Notes under the pieces: model-generated
Database searches by the model: none
What the model was told of the DNA's origin: nothing
Seen by the model: only the letters and a program-made list of their open reading frames with translations
Shown here: positions 54,190-63,081 of the stretch, piece after piece
Layout: the number at the start of each line of letters is the position of its first letter
Numbering within the stretch: the first letter of the stretch is position 1
DNA from: Flavobacteriaceae bacterium UBA5534
GTDB lineage: Bacteria; Bacteroidota; Bacteroidia; Flavobacteriales; Flavobacteriaceae
Direction of reading: 5' to 3'
NCBI GenBank assembly: GCA_002426015.1
Contig: DINS01000008.1
Coordinates: 124,001-188,000, forward strand
Length of the DNA stretch: 64,000 nucleotides
Program-made: the position numbers and the translations under genes

Positions 54190-55512
54190 ATGAACGACAA
54201 CATCACTCTCATTATAGCCATTCTCATATCTGGAGGGATTGGAGCCTATATTGGTATGACCATTGCCAAACTCAAGAGTAAAAGCGATCAAAGCACATTA
54301 ACTGAACGTCAAAATCAGTTGAGTCTTACCATTGAAGGTTTAAAGGAAAACCTAATAAAGCTTGAAAGTGAGCGAGAAGACATTCGTCGTGAAAAAGACT
54401 TTTTAAATTCAGAATTGACCCGAAAAAACACCGAATACGAAAACCTACAACAGCAAAATTTAAAGCGTGATGAAGAACTTGCCAAACAACAAGAACAATT
54501 GCGTAAAGATTTTGAATTGTTGGCCAATAAAATTTTAGAAGAAAAATCGGAGAAATTCACGCTTCAGAACAAAGAAAACATCAAGAATATTTTAAATCCG
54601 CTGCAAGAAAAAATTCAAGGATTCGAGAAAAAAGTTGAAGATTCACAAAAGGAAAGTATCAGCATGCACAGTGCTTTAAAAGAACAATTATTAGGCTTAA
54701 AAGATTTAAATGTCCAAATGGCCAAAGAAGCCACCAATCTTACCAGAGCTTTAAAAGGCGATAGTAAAATGCAAGGCAATTGGGGCGAATTGGTATTGGA
54801 GCGCGTCCTAGAAAAGTCTGGTTTAGAAAAAGATAGAGAATATTTTGTACAGCAAAGTTTTCAGCGAGAAGACGGTTCTCGTGTAATGCCAGATGTCGTC
54901 TTGCACCTTCCAGACAACAAACGAATGATTATTGACAGCAAAGTATCGTTAACAGATTATGAACGTTTTGTCAATGCCGATGAAGATGACAGGCCTCAAT
55001 ACCTAAAGGCACATGTCAACTCCATCAGAAAGCATGTTGACCAATTATCAGAAAAAAAATACGAAGATTTGTACGACATCCAGTCTCCAGATTTTGTCTT
55101 GCTTTTCATTCCGATAGAACCTGCCTTTGCCGTAGCCATCAATGACGATAATTCCATTTACAATAAGGCCTTTGAAAAAAACATTGTGATTGTCACACCT
55201 TCAACGTTGTTAGCCACTTTGCGTACCATTGATACCATGTGGAACAATGAAAAGCAGCAACAAAATGCCATTGAAATTGCTCGGCAAGCTGGTGCTCTCT
55301 ATGACAAGTTTGAAGGCTTGGTAAGTGATTTGACAGGAGTTGGCAAAAAGATTGATGATGCCAAAAAGGATTATTCTTCTGCCATGAACAAATTAGTTGA
55401 AGGTAAGGGTAACCTCATTACAAGTGTTGAAAAGCTTAAAAAATTAGGTGCAAAAGCTAAAAAAGCTCTGCCTGAAGCTATTATAAAGCGTGCAGACAAT
55501 GATGAAGACTAA
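54190..55512 (+). CDS. rmuC: DNA recombination protein RmuC
   Basis: The 440-residue protein (ATG 54190) has one N-terminal membrane segment (about 5-22), a long coiled coil (about 25-110) and the RmuC nuclease-like domain: LALKGDSKMQGNWGELVLERVLEKSGLEKDREYFVQQSF, MPDVVLHLPDNKRMIIDSKVSLTDYERF, DFVLLFIPIEPAFAVAI. RmuC limits inversions at short inverted repeats in E. coli. TATCTTTG (54162-54169) is a candidate -7 box. The frame extends upstream but without a better start. Confidence 0.94.
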   Translation: MNDNITLIIAILISGGIGAYIGMTIAKLKSKSDQSTLTERQNQLSLTIEGLKENLIKLESEREDIRREKDFLNSELTRKNTEYENLQQQNLKRDEELAKQQEQLRKDFELLANKILEEKSEKFTLQNKENIKNILNPLQEKIQGFEKKVEDSQKESISMHSALKEQLLGLKDLNVQMAKEATNLTRALKGDSKMQGNWGELVLERVLEKSGLEKDREYFVQQSFQREDGSRVMPDVVLHLPDNKRMIIDSKVSLTDYERFVNADEDDRPQYLKAHVNSIRKHVDQLSEKKYEDLYDIQSPDFVLLFIPIEPAFAVAINDDNSIYNKAFEKNIVIVTPSTLLATLRTIDTMWNNEKQQQNAIEIARQAGALYDKFEGLVSDLTGVGKKIDDAKKDYSSAMNKLVEGKGNLITSVEKLKKLGAKAKKALPEAIIKRADNDED

Positions 55513-55518
55513 TATTTT

Positions 55519-55658
55519 CATTCCTCAAACAGGGAATATATTTGATTATTCAATAAAAAAGGAATATATTTGATTATCGTTTTAAAAGACGATAATATGA
55601 TATATCGGTTTTTAAGACGATATATTTGAATATCACTTTTTAAGACGATAAAAAAACA
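55519..55658 (+). repeat. Five tandem 28-bp units with dyad cores before satD
   Basis: Units start at 55519, 55547, 55575, 55603 and 55631, exactly 28 bp apart. Each has a 20-bp imperfect dyad with 5-bp arms and a 10-bp middle: CATTC..GAATA, TATTC..GAATA, TATCG..CGATA, TATCG..CGATA, TATCA..CGATA, then an 8-bp linker (TATTTGAT in units 1 and 2, TATTTGAA in unit 4). Units 1, 2 and 4 contain TATATTTG, a Bacteroidota -7 element. There are no unique spacers, so it is not CRISPR. It ends 5 bp before the satD start codon. Probable operator array for the encoded helix-turn-helix protein. Confidence 0.8.
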
Positions 55659-55663
55659 TACTT

Positions 55664-56281
55664 ATGACCAGCATAATAACAGGTGATATCATCAAGTCGC
55701 GACAAAAGTCTGACCCAAACAGTTGGTTAAGCTCTTTAAAAGAAGCATTATCTTTTTTGGAAAAAGACACCAAACTTTGGGAAATTTATAGAGGCGACAG
55801 CTTTCAAATAGAGATCAAAGATGCAAAACAAAGTTTTGGAGCTTGCATCTATATCAAGGCTTGTATAAAAATGCAAAAAGGGCTAGATGTTCGCCTCGCC
55901 ATCGGCATAGGCAACAAATCATTTGTAGGTGACACTATCACAGAATCTAACGGAGAAGCCTTTCAATTTTCTGGTGAAACTTTAGAAACATTGAAAAAAG
56001 AAAAGGTCAACCTTAAAGTAAAAACAGACAATGAACAATTAGACAATGAGTTGAATCTCTATTTTAAATTGGCATTGGCCATTATGGATAAGTGGACATC
56101 AAATTCTGCCGAGATTGTAAAATTAACCATTGAACAGCCCAAAGCGCTTCAACAAGAGCTGGCAAGACAAATAGGAATTAGTCAAAATACGGTTAGTGAG
56201 CGACAAAAAAGAGCAAAACTGGATGAAATTTTAGAGTTAGACAAAATGTACAGACAAAAAATTAATACGTTGCTAGTATGA
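55664..56281 (+). CDS. SatD-family protein with C-terminal helix-turn-helix
   Basis: A 205-residue protein beginning TSIITGDIIKSR, the SatD-family start, with YRGDSFQIEIKD and VRLAIGIGNKSF, a cyclase-like alpha/beta core, and a C-terminal DNA-binding-like segment (about 165-195: LQQELARQIGISQNTVSERQKRAKLDEI). It is followed by a DUF3307 membrane protein with ATGA overlap. The family function is unknown; self-regulation through the upstream repeat array is a strong possibility. Confidence 0.88.
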   Translation: MTSIITGDIIKSRQKSDPNSWLSSLKEALSFLEKDTKLWEIYRGDSFQIEIKDAKQSFGACIYIKACIKMQKGLDVRLAIGIGNKSFVGDTITESNGEAFQFSGETLETLKKEKVNLKVKTDNEQLDNELNLYFKLALAIMDKWTSNSAEIVKLTIEQPKALQQELARQIGISQNTVSERQKRAKLDEILELDKMYRQKINTLLV

Positions 56282-56982
56282 TGATATTACTAAAACTATT
56301 TCTTGCTCATATCATTGGAGATTTTTTTCTACAACCAGAAACTTGGGTTAAGGAAAAAGAAAAAAGGAAATTAAAATCCCCAAAACTTTACATTCATATC
56401 ATAATACATGTCTTATTGCTGTTTGTATTGCTTTGGGATATCTCGTTCTGGCCTTTGATAGTGACCATTGGTATTTTACACTTTATAATAGATAGTATAA
56501 AACTTTTATTTCAAAAGAAAAAGACCAAGCGTTTGTGGTTTTTTATTGACCAAATATTACATATCGCTTCCATTATTGCGGCTTATATTGTGCTAGTTGA
56601 AAATACTATAGATGTTGGAGCATTGTTTACAGAAAAAACAGTATTGCTGCTCATTTGCATATTATTTTTAACACAACCCGTTTCTATCATTATGAAAACC
56701 ATTTTTAGCAAATGGAACATTTCAAAATTGACAGAAGGTAATGAATCGTTAAAAGATGCAGGAAAATACATAGGAATATTAGAACGTGTTTTGGTCTTTG
56801 TGTTTGTGGTTTTAGACCATTGGGAAGCTGTTGGTTTTTTGATTACTGCTAAATCGGTATTTAGATTTGGTGATTTAAAAGAATCCAAACACCGAAAACT
56901 TACCGAATATATCTTGATAGGTACACTCATTAGTTTTGGCATTGCAATAGCAATTGGGTTACTTTTTATAACATTGCAATAA
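56278..56982 (+). CDS. DUF3307 membrane protein
   Basis: A 234-residue protein with five to six membrane segments and the DUF3307 start LLKLFLAHIIGDFFLQPETWVKEKEKRK, plus LHFIIDSIKLLF and a C-terminal KYIGILERVLVFVFVVLDHWEAVGFLITAKSVFRFGD. His/Asp residues in HIIGDFFLQ are typical of the family. It is coupled to the SatD gene (ATGA), a known pairing. Function unknown. Confidence 0.9.
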   Translation: MMILLKLFLAHIIGDFFLQPETWVKEKEKRKLKSPKLYIHIIIHVLLLFVLLWDISFWPLIVTIGILHFIIDSIKLLFQKKKTKRLWFFIDQILHIASIIAAYIVLVENTIDVGALFTEKTVLLLICILFLTQPVSIIMKTIFSKWNISKLTEGNESLKDAGKYIGILERVLVFVFVVLDHWEAVGFLITAKSVFRFGDLKESKHRKLTEYILIGTLISFGIAIAIGLLFITLQ

Positions 56983-56984
56983 AA

Positions 56985-57008
56985 AAACCATCAAGTAATT
57001 GATGGTTT
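56985..57008. terminator. Bidirectional terminator
   Basis: Stem AAACCATCAA/TTGATGGTTT with loop GTAA, between the converging DUF3307 and first T9SS cargo genes. Confidence 0.88.
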
Positions 57009-57029
57009 ATATCGTTATTTTTTGGTTAA

Positions 57030-57782
57030 CTACTGCTTAATAAAGCGCTTGGTCTGCGTAATGTTATCGGCCGATAATCTAACTAGATAAACACCACTGT
57101 TCCATTTTGAAACATCGATCGAGGAAGACATACTGTTCAACTCTTTGGTAAATATTTTTTTTCCCAGGACGTCAAAAATTTCCATAGTTAAAACACCAGA
57201 AACACGAGGCAAACTCAATTCTAATTTAGATTTTGAAGGATTCTGCAAAATCTTAAACTGCCCAACAGTAACATCTTCAATTCCCAATGTGTTCCAAAAT
57301 GCTACACCATTTTGAGCACCATTCCCAGAATATTGATAAGGTGCTGGAGCACTTATGAAAGTTCCTACGGTCCAAATACCTTTGTTGACAGCTACATTTT
57401 CGCGACCGTCAGGAAATGAAAAACTTCCTCCCCATTGGGTAAAATCGACCATAACTGTAGATAAGCCAAAAGAATTTGTATTATAAAAACCCAAATCTGC
57501 AGCTGCATCTAGGCTTACCGAACTGGTCAATTCAACATCAGCTCCAGCAGCCAACATTCGAGAACCACTAACCAAAGTCATACCGCTTAATTGTCCATAA
57601 TTGAGTTTGGAACAAAACCAGTAATTATTAATATCTACTGTTGTGCTTCCATAATTATGCAGTTTTACTCGTTCAGTAGCAGGATCTACTTCAACTATCC
57701 TCACCTGTCCTGTTGTTTTTAAAAACAAAAACATCACAAAAATGAAGGTGATAAATAACTTAAAATTGTAATTTTTTTTCAT
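57030..57782 (-). CDS. T9SS cargo protein with lamin-tail-like domain
   Basis: A 250-residue secreted protein: signal peptide (to about TTGQ, residue 26), a lamin-tail-like beta domain (VRIVEVDPATERVKLHNYGSTTVDINNYWFCSK) and a C-terminal type IX secretion sorting domain of about 75 residues (NPSKSKLELSLP, MEIFDVLGKKIF, SSIDVSKWNSGVYLVRL, TQTKRFIKQ). It should be exported and anchored or released at the surface. Its sorting domain is nearly the same as that of the next gene. Confidence 0.87.
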   Translation of the reverse strand: MKKNYNFKLFITFIFVMFLFLKTTGQVRIVEVDPATERVKLHNYGSTTVDINNYWFCSKLNYGQLSGMTLVSGSRMLAAGADVELTSSVSLDAAADLGFYNTNSFGLSTVMVDFTQWGGSFSFPDGRENVAVNKGIWTVGTFISAPAPYQYSGNGAQNGVAFWNTLGIEDVTVGQFKILQNPSKSKLELSLPRVSGVLTMEIFDVLGKKIFTKELNSMSSSIDVSKWNSGVYLVRLSADNITQTKRFIKQ

Positions 57783-57871
57783 AGCTGTGAATCATATAAT
57801 TGATTAAAAATCAGATTACAATCTTAAAATTACAATTTTTTTGGAAATAAAATGTGAATCATGACAATAAA

Positions 57872-57901
57872 AAAACACCGTGTACAAGTAAACGGTGTTT
57901 T
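57872..57901. terminator. Terminator of the second T9SS cargo gene
   Basis: Stem AAAACACCGT/ACGGTGTTTT with a 10-nt loop, 21 bp past the stop of the 57922-58770 gene on the minus strand. Confidence 0.8.
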
Positions 57902-57921
57902 ATATATAAATTTTTAAATGT

Positions 57922-58770
57922 TTATTGTTTTATAAAACGTTTGGTTTGAGCTCCATTTTCAGATGTAATTCTTACTAAATAGACACCGTTATTCCATTTG
58001 GAAACATCGATTGATGATGATAACTTCGATACTTCTTTAGACATTACTTTTTTACCAAGAACGTCAAAAACTTCTAATTTAACCGTTATTGTTGATGAAG
58101 GCAATAACAAGTTTAGTTTTGATTTTGAAGGATTTGGTGAGATTTTGAAATCATTTGGCTGCAAAACATCATTTATTCCTAAACTAGTCAATGCTGTAAT
58201 GTTATCCAATTCTAGTACAGCTGCAATTACTTCTCCTTGAAAAGATGGAGATGGGCTACTGATAATTCTGAATTGAGTACAATTACTTAAAGTAAGACCA
58301 ACATCTGTTCCGTCTGGCACATTTCCGTTTCCAGGAACCGTTTGCATACTTGATGCGTCAATAGGGATTGTTACACTGGTCCATCCAGAACCTGCTGTTA
58401 CAGTTATACCTGTTGTAGAGCAAATGGCTCCTCCAGCTCCATTCATGGCAATTCTTAAGACCAAATCATTGGTCAGCACTCTGGCGTCAAAACGAATACC
58501 AATCACACCTTGTGAAGGGTATGATCCTCCCCATTGAATTGAATTATGTACTGCTACTCTACTACCTGCCGTTCCTGCGCCAGTTGCAGTAATTTGTAGA
58601 TAATTATCATTAACTCCAGCTGGGCCATCTGTTGTAATATTTACTGGTCCAGCACCAGACCAATCTTGTGTTGTACCATCTTCAAAATCATCCACCTGAT
58701 TTGCAGTCACTTGTGAAATGGCATTTGTAGAAACAAATAATAAAATAAGTATAAGTAGTTTTATTTTCAT
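57922..58770 (-). CDS. T9SS cargo protein with carbohydrate-module-like domain
   Basis: A 282-residue secreted protein: signal peptide (to about NAIS, residue 19), a beta-sandwich-like domain (DDFEDGTTQDWSGAGPVNITT, then RVAVHNSIQWGGSYPSQGVIGIRFDAR) like carbohydrate-binding or laminin-type modules, and a C-terminal type IX sorting domain (NPSKSKLNLLLP, LEVFDVLGKKVM, SSIDVSKWNNGVYLVRI, AQTKRFIKQ). No catalytic residues are evident. Ligand unknown; surface exposure likely. Confidence 0.87.
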   Translation of the reverse strand: MKIKLLILILLFVSTNAISQVTANQVDDFEDGTTQDWSGAGPVNITTDGPAGVNDNYLQITATGAGTAGSRVAVHNSIQWGGSYPSQGVIGIRFDARVLTNDLVLRIAMNGAGGAICSTTGITVTAGSGWTSVTIPIDASSMQTVPGNGNVPDGTDVGLTLSNCTQFRIISSPSPSFQGEVIAAVLELDNITALTSLGINDVLQPNDFKISPNPSKSKLNLLLPSSTITVKLEVFDVLGKKVMSKEVSKLSSSIDVSKWNNGVYLVRITSENGAQTKRFIKQ

Positions 58771-58838
58771 AATATAAATTTTAAGCTAAAATAACAATTA
58801 TTAATAAATTATAGCAACCACTTTCTTGAAAAGAGTCA

Positions 58839-61691
58839 TTATTTACTCAAATACATTTTACGTCTAGAGTATAGATTGTAGAACTCATCATCCTTTAAAC
58901 TATCAATAAACAAAATGCTTTCGCCTGTGCTCTTCATTTCTGGTCCTAATTTTTTGTTTACATTAGGAAACTTATTAAACGAAAATACTGGTTGCTTGAT
59001 AGCAAAACCTTCCAATTGTGGATTAAAGTTAAAATCAGTAACCTTCTTCTCGCCTAACATCACTTTAGTTGCATAATTGACATAAGGTTCTTTATAAGCT
59101 TTTGCAATAAAGGGCACAGTACGCGATGCTCTTGGATTGGCTTCAATGATGTACACCATGTCATCTTTAATGGCAAATTGAATATTGATCAATCCAACAG
59201 TATTCAAAGCTAACGCAATTTTCTTCGTGTGATCTTTAATCTGTTGCATTACAAACTCACCTAAATTGAAAGGAGGCAAGGTCGCGTTACTATCGCCAGA
59301 ATGGATGCCACAAGGTTCAATGTGCTCCATAATACCGATGATATATACATTTTCGCCATCACAAATGGCATCAGCTTCTGCTTCAATAGCACCATCGAGA
59401 TAATGGTCTAATAACAGCTTATTATTTGGCATGGTTCGAAGCAGATCGACCACATGTTCTTCCAATTCTTTTTTATTGATGACAATTTTCATCCCTTGAC
59501 CTCCAAGTACGTATGATGGACGTACCAAAATCGGGAAATCCAACACATCGGCAATTGCCAAGGCTTCGTCTGCGGTAGTGGCAACATCAAACTCTGGGTA
59601 AGGAATGTTATTTTCTTGTAATAGTTTTGAAAAACTACCTCTGTCTTCAGCTAAGTCAAGAGATTTGTATGTAGTACCAATAATTTTAATACCATATCTA
59701 TCCAATTTTTCAGCTAATTTCAAAGCGGTTTGACCACCTAATTGCACAATGACACCTTCAGGCTTTTCATGACGAATAATGTCGTAAATATGTTCCCAGA
59801 ATACAGGTTCAAAGTACAATTTATCAGCAATATCAAAATCGGTCGAAACAGTTTCAGGGTTACAGTTAATCATGATGGTCTCATAACCGCATTCTGAAGC
59901 AGCCAATACACCATGAACACAGCAATAATCAAATTCAATACCTTGTCCAATTCGATTTGGTCCAGAACCTAAAACGATGATTTTCTTTTTATCTGTAACT
60001 ATACTTTCATTAACAGATTCATGTTTACCATCAGCAGTTTCAACTTCATTCTCAAAGGTGGAATAGTAATAAGGCGTTTGTGCCTTAAACTCTGCAGCAC
60101 AAGTATCAACCAATTTATAAACACGCTTTATTTTTAACTCGTCACGCTTTTTATAAACTTGGCTTTCAAGGCATTTAAGCATGTGTGCAATCTGTCTGTC
60201 ACCATACCCTTTTTGTTTTGCTTCAAGTAACAAATCGCGCTCAATGGTCTCTATAGTGTATTTTGAAATCTCCTTTTCGAGATGGTAAAGTTCTTCATAT
60301 TGTTTTAAGAACCACATATCTATTTTTGTGATTTCATGGATGCGACTCAATGGAATTCCCATTTGAATGGCATCATAAATCACAAAGACTCTATCCCAAC
60401 TTGCAAAGGTCAGTTTTTCAATAATTTGGTCATAATTCTTATAGCCTTTACCATCAGCTCCCAAACCATTTCGTTTGATTTCTAATGACTGTGTAGCTTT
60501 ATGAAGTGCTTCCTGGAACGAACGACCTATGGCCATGACTTCACCAACCGCTTTCATTTGAAGGCCTAAAGTTCTATCAGAGCCTTCAAACTTATCAAAA
60601 TTCCAACGTGGTATTTTAACAACAACATAATCTAATGTTGGCTCAAAAAGTGCAGATGTCGATTTTGTAATTTGGTTGCTCAACTCATCGAGATTATAAC
60701 CAATCGCTAGCTTAGCTGCAATTTTTGCAATAGGATAACCAGTCGCTTTACTTGCTAATGCAGATGAGCGCGACACACGAGGATTGATTTCAATCGCAAT
60801 GATATCTTCATTTTCATCTGGACTTACAGCAAACTGCACATTACAACCACCTGCAAAATCACCAATACTTCGCATCATATGTATAGCCATATCTCGCATT
60901 CGCTGAAATGTCGTATCTGATAATGTCATAGCAGGCGCCACAGTAATCGAATCGCCTGTGTGGATACCCATAGGATCCATATTTTCAATCGTACATATAA
61001 TGACAACATTGTCATTTTTATCTCTCAATAACTCTAATTCATATTCTTTCCAGCCAATCAACGCCTTGTCAATCATTACTTCATGAATAGGGGACACTTC
61101 CAAACCTCTGGTCAGCAATTCATCAAACTGGTCTTCGGTATGTACAAAAGATGCTCCTTCACCACCAAGTGTGTAAGACGCTCTAATCACCAATGGAAAG
61201 CCAAATTCCTGTGCGATTTCTTTTCCTTTTAGATACGAATTGGCTGTTGCTTGAGGAGCCATCGGAACTCCGATTTTGAGCATCAACTCTCTAAATTGCT
61301 CTCTATCTTCAGTGATATTGATAGCATTGATATCAACACCAATAAGTTTTATTCCAAAGTCACTCCAAATTCCTTTTTCATCTGCCTGAATACACAGATT
61401 AAGTGCAGTCTGTCCTCCCATTGTTGGCAAAACTGCATCAATTTGAGGATGTTCCTTTAGAACTTGAATAATGGATTTGGTTGTTAATGGCAACAAATAT
61501 ACATGGTCTGCCATCGTTGGGTCAGTCATGATTGTTGCAGGATTAGAGTTGATAAGAATGGTTTCAATTCCGTCTTCTCGAAGTGATCGTAGCGCTTGGG
61601 TACCAGAATAATCGAATTCACAAGCTTGACCAATGATGATTGGGCCAGAACCAATAATAAGAACAGAATTTATAGCTTTGTTTTTTGGCAT
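58839..61691 (-). CDS. carB: Carbamoyl-phosphate synthase large subunit
   Basis: The 950-residue protein (ATG 61691) has two ATP-grasp halves: SVLIIGSGPIIIGQACEFDYSG, GGQTALNLCIQ, GEGASFVHTEDQF in the first; IVLGSGPNRIGQGIEFDYCCVHG, GGQTALKLAEKL, VLGGQGMKIVI in the second, and a short allosteric tail. It makes carbamoyl phosphate from bicarbonate, ammonia and two ATP for pyrimidine and arginine synthesis. TATTTTTG (61711-61718) is a candidate -7 box. It is shorter than E. coli CarB because the C-terminal MGS-like domain is reduced. Confidence 0.95.
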   Translation of the reverse strand: MPKNKAINSVLIIGSGPIIIGQACEFDYSGTQALRSLREDGIETILINSNPATIMTDPTMADHVYLLPLTTKSIIQVLKEHPQIDAVLPTMGGQTALNLCIQADEKGIWSDFGIKLIGVDINAINITEDREQFRELMLKIGVPMAPQATANSYLKGKEIAQEFGFPLVIRASYTLGGEGASFVHTEDQFDELLTRGLEVSPIHEVMIDKALIGWKEYELELLRDKNDNVVIICTIENMDPMGIHTGDSITVAPAMTLSDTTFQRMRDMAIHMMRSIGDFAGGCNVQFAVSPDENEDIIAIEINPRVSRSSALASKATGYPIAKIAAKLAIGYNLDELSNQITKSTSALFEPTLDYVVVKIPRWNFDKFEGSDRTLGLQMKAVGEVMAIGRSFQEALHKATQSLEIKRNGLGADGKGYKNYDQIIEKLTFASWDRVFVIYDAIQMGIPLSRIHEITKIDMWFLKQYEELYHLEKEISKYTIETIERDLLLEAKQKGYGDRQIAHMLKCLESQVYKKRDELKIKRVYKLVDTCAAEFKAQTPYYYSTFENEVETADGKHESVNESIVTDKKKIIVLGSGPNRIGQGIEFDYCCVHGVLAASECGYETIMINCNPETVSTDFDIADKLYFEPVFWEHIYDIIRHEKPEGVIVQLGGQTALKLAEKLDRYGIKIIGTTYKSLDLAEDRGSFSKLLQENNIPYPEFDVATTADEALAIADVLDFPILVRPSYVLGGQGMKIVINKKELEEHVVDLLRTMPNNKLLLDHYLDGAIEAEADAICDGENVYIIGIMEHIEPCGIHSGDSNATLPPFNLGEFVMQQIKDHTKKIALALNTVGLINIQFAIKDDMVYIIEANPRASRTVPFIAKAYKEPYVNYATKVMLGEKKVTDFNFNPQLEGFAIKQPVFSFNKFPNVNKKLGPEMKSTGESILFIDSLKDDEFYNLYSRRKMYLSK

Positions 61692-61739
61692 TGTAATGAA
61701 TTTATGTCTGCAAAAATAGTTATGAAATAGGTACAAAAA

Positions 61740-61768
61740 AAGGCGTTACACCGAAGTAACACCTTTTT
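61740..61768 (-). terminator. Terminator of rpmH
   Basis: AAAGGCGTTAC pairs with GTAACACCTTT with one C-A mismatch across ACCGAA, followed on the minus strand by a T-rich run. It lies between rpmH and carB. Confidence 0.7.
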
Positions 61769-61788
61769 ATATCAACAATTGTTAATCA

Positions 61789-61950
61789 TTATTTTTTATG
61801 TCTTGATTCTGAAGATACTGACAGTTTTTTTCTTCCTTTAGCTCTACGACGCGCTAGGACTTTTCTACCATTAGCAGAAGCCATTCTTTCTCTAAAACCG
61901 TGTTTGTTTCTTCTCTTTCTTTTTGATGGTTGAAACGTTCTTTTGCTCAT
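61789..61950 (-). CDS. rpmH: Ribosomal protein bL34
   Basis: A 53-residue basic protein, too short for most gene finders, reading MSKRTFQPSKRKRRNKHGF then RERMASANGRKVLARRRAKGRKKLS. This is the full bL34 sequence pattern. It is a component of the large ribosomal subunit. A near-perfect promoter lies 70 bp upstream and a terminator follows. Confidence 0.97.
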   Translation of the reverse strand: MSKRTFQPSKRKRRNKHGFRERMASANGRKVLARRRAKGRKKLSVSSESRHKK

Positions 61951-62019
61951 TGTCTTGTATCTTTAAAATCTTCTTTATAATCTAAATATCCGCTTTGATT
62001 GATTTTTCAAAACTGCGTG

Positions 62020-62050
62020 CAAATATACAAAGACTTTTTACTTACACAAA
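62020..62050 (-). promoter_or_regulatory. Promoter of rpmH
   Basis: On the minus strand TTTG (62047-62050), 19 nt, TATATTTG (62020-62027): an exact match to the Bacteroidota housekeeping consensus. Confidence 0.85.
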
Positions 62051-62203
62051 CCTAATTTTAAAAATATTTTACCGAAATTTACATTTCAAATAAATACGCT
62101 AAAAAAAATAGCTATTTTAATGGTTGTAAGCTTTCAAAATAAAAAAATAACCCTCAACCTTAAAAAAAATTAGTTTCTTTGTGGCGTCTAAAAAAGCTAT
62201 AAA

Positions 62204-63079
62204 ATGAGAAAAATAACTGTGCTCCTTATGTTTTTGTTTTCGTTAACATTAACTGCACAAAATGTGTTACAATACAACTTGTCTGTTGGCGACTCGTTTA
62301 CTATTCACCAAGAAGCCATCCAACATATTACTCAAGACATTGATGGTACCATACAAGAAATTGACAACAAACTATCTGGTATGATGAGTTTTGAAGTCAT
62401 AAAATCTGAAAAAGAGAGCATTACTTTTGAAATGAATTTTACAAATCTTAAAATGTTAATGAGTTCGCCTACATTAGGTGAACTGTCCAATGTTGATTCA
62501 TCTTCTGACGATACTGAAGATATTATGTCGCTAATGTTTAAAGGAATCTTGAACATTCCTGTGACCATTGTTATGTCTAAAAATGGCAAGATTACATCGG
62601 TTACTGGTGGAGACAAATTGATTGAATCAATGTTTAAAGCAGCCGATATCACTCAACCAGAAATCATTGAAGCTTCAAAAGGGGCTTTGGAAAAACAATT
62701 TGGTAGTGATGCACTCTCAAGTAGTTTTGAACAAATGACTTATTTGTTCCCTACCGGAAAAGTAAAAGTTGGTGATACTTGGAAAAATAACTATGAAGGT
62801 GATATGAGTACAACTAACATGTGGACACTCACCGACTATGATGCCAATACCTATAAACTATCTGGCACTGCAGAGGCAAATATGAGCAGTATTGACGAAG
62901 CGGTCATTATGACCTTAACAGGTAACCAATCAACAACAGTAATAGGTAACTCCAAAACAGGATTGTTTACAGAAATAGTGGTCACTGGCGAAAATACTGG
63001 AAATACGCTATATAGCGCTCAAGAAATAACCATACCGACAACTATAAAATCAACAATTACCTATAAAATCACTCAATAA
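62204..63079 (+). CDS. DUF6263 exported protein
   Basis: A 291-residue protein with a signal peptide (to about LTAQ, residue 19) and the DUF6263 layout: LQYNLSVGDSFTIHQEAIQHITQDIDGTIQEI, EIMSLMFKGILNIPVTIVMSKNGKITSVTGGDKLIESMF, VKVGDTWKN. It is probably a periplasmic or surface beta-rich protein of unknown function. It ends 2 bp before the next gene. Confidence 0.85.
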   Translation: MRKITVLLMFLFSLTLTAQNVLQYNLSVGDSFTIHQEAIQHITQDIDGTIQEIDNKLSGMMSFEVIKSEKESITFEMNFTNLKMLMSSPTLGELSNVDSSSDDTEDIMSLMFKGILNIPVTIVMSKNGKITSVTGGDKLIESMFKAADITQPEIIEASKGALEKQFGSDALSSSFEQMTYLFPTGKVKVGDTWKNNYEGDMSTTNMWTLTDYDANTYKLSGTAEANMSSIDEAVIMTLTGNQSTTVIGNSKTGLFTEIVVTGENTGNTLYSAQEITIPTTIKSTITYKITQ

Positions 63080-63081
63080 TT

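Noticed and set aside
55519..55658. 28-bp repeats as a CRISPR array
   Set aside because: The units adjoin directly, with only an 8-bp conserved linker and no unique spacers, and no cas genes are present.
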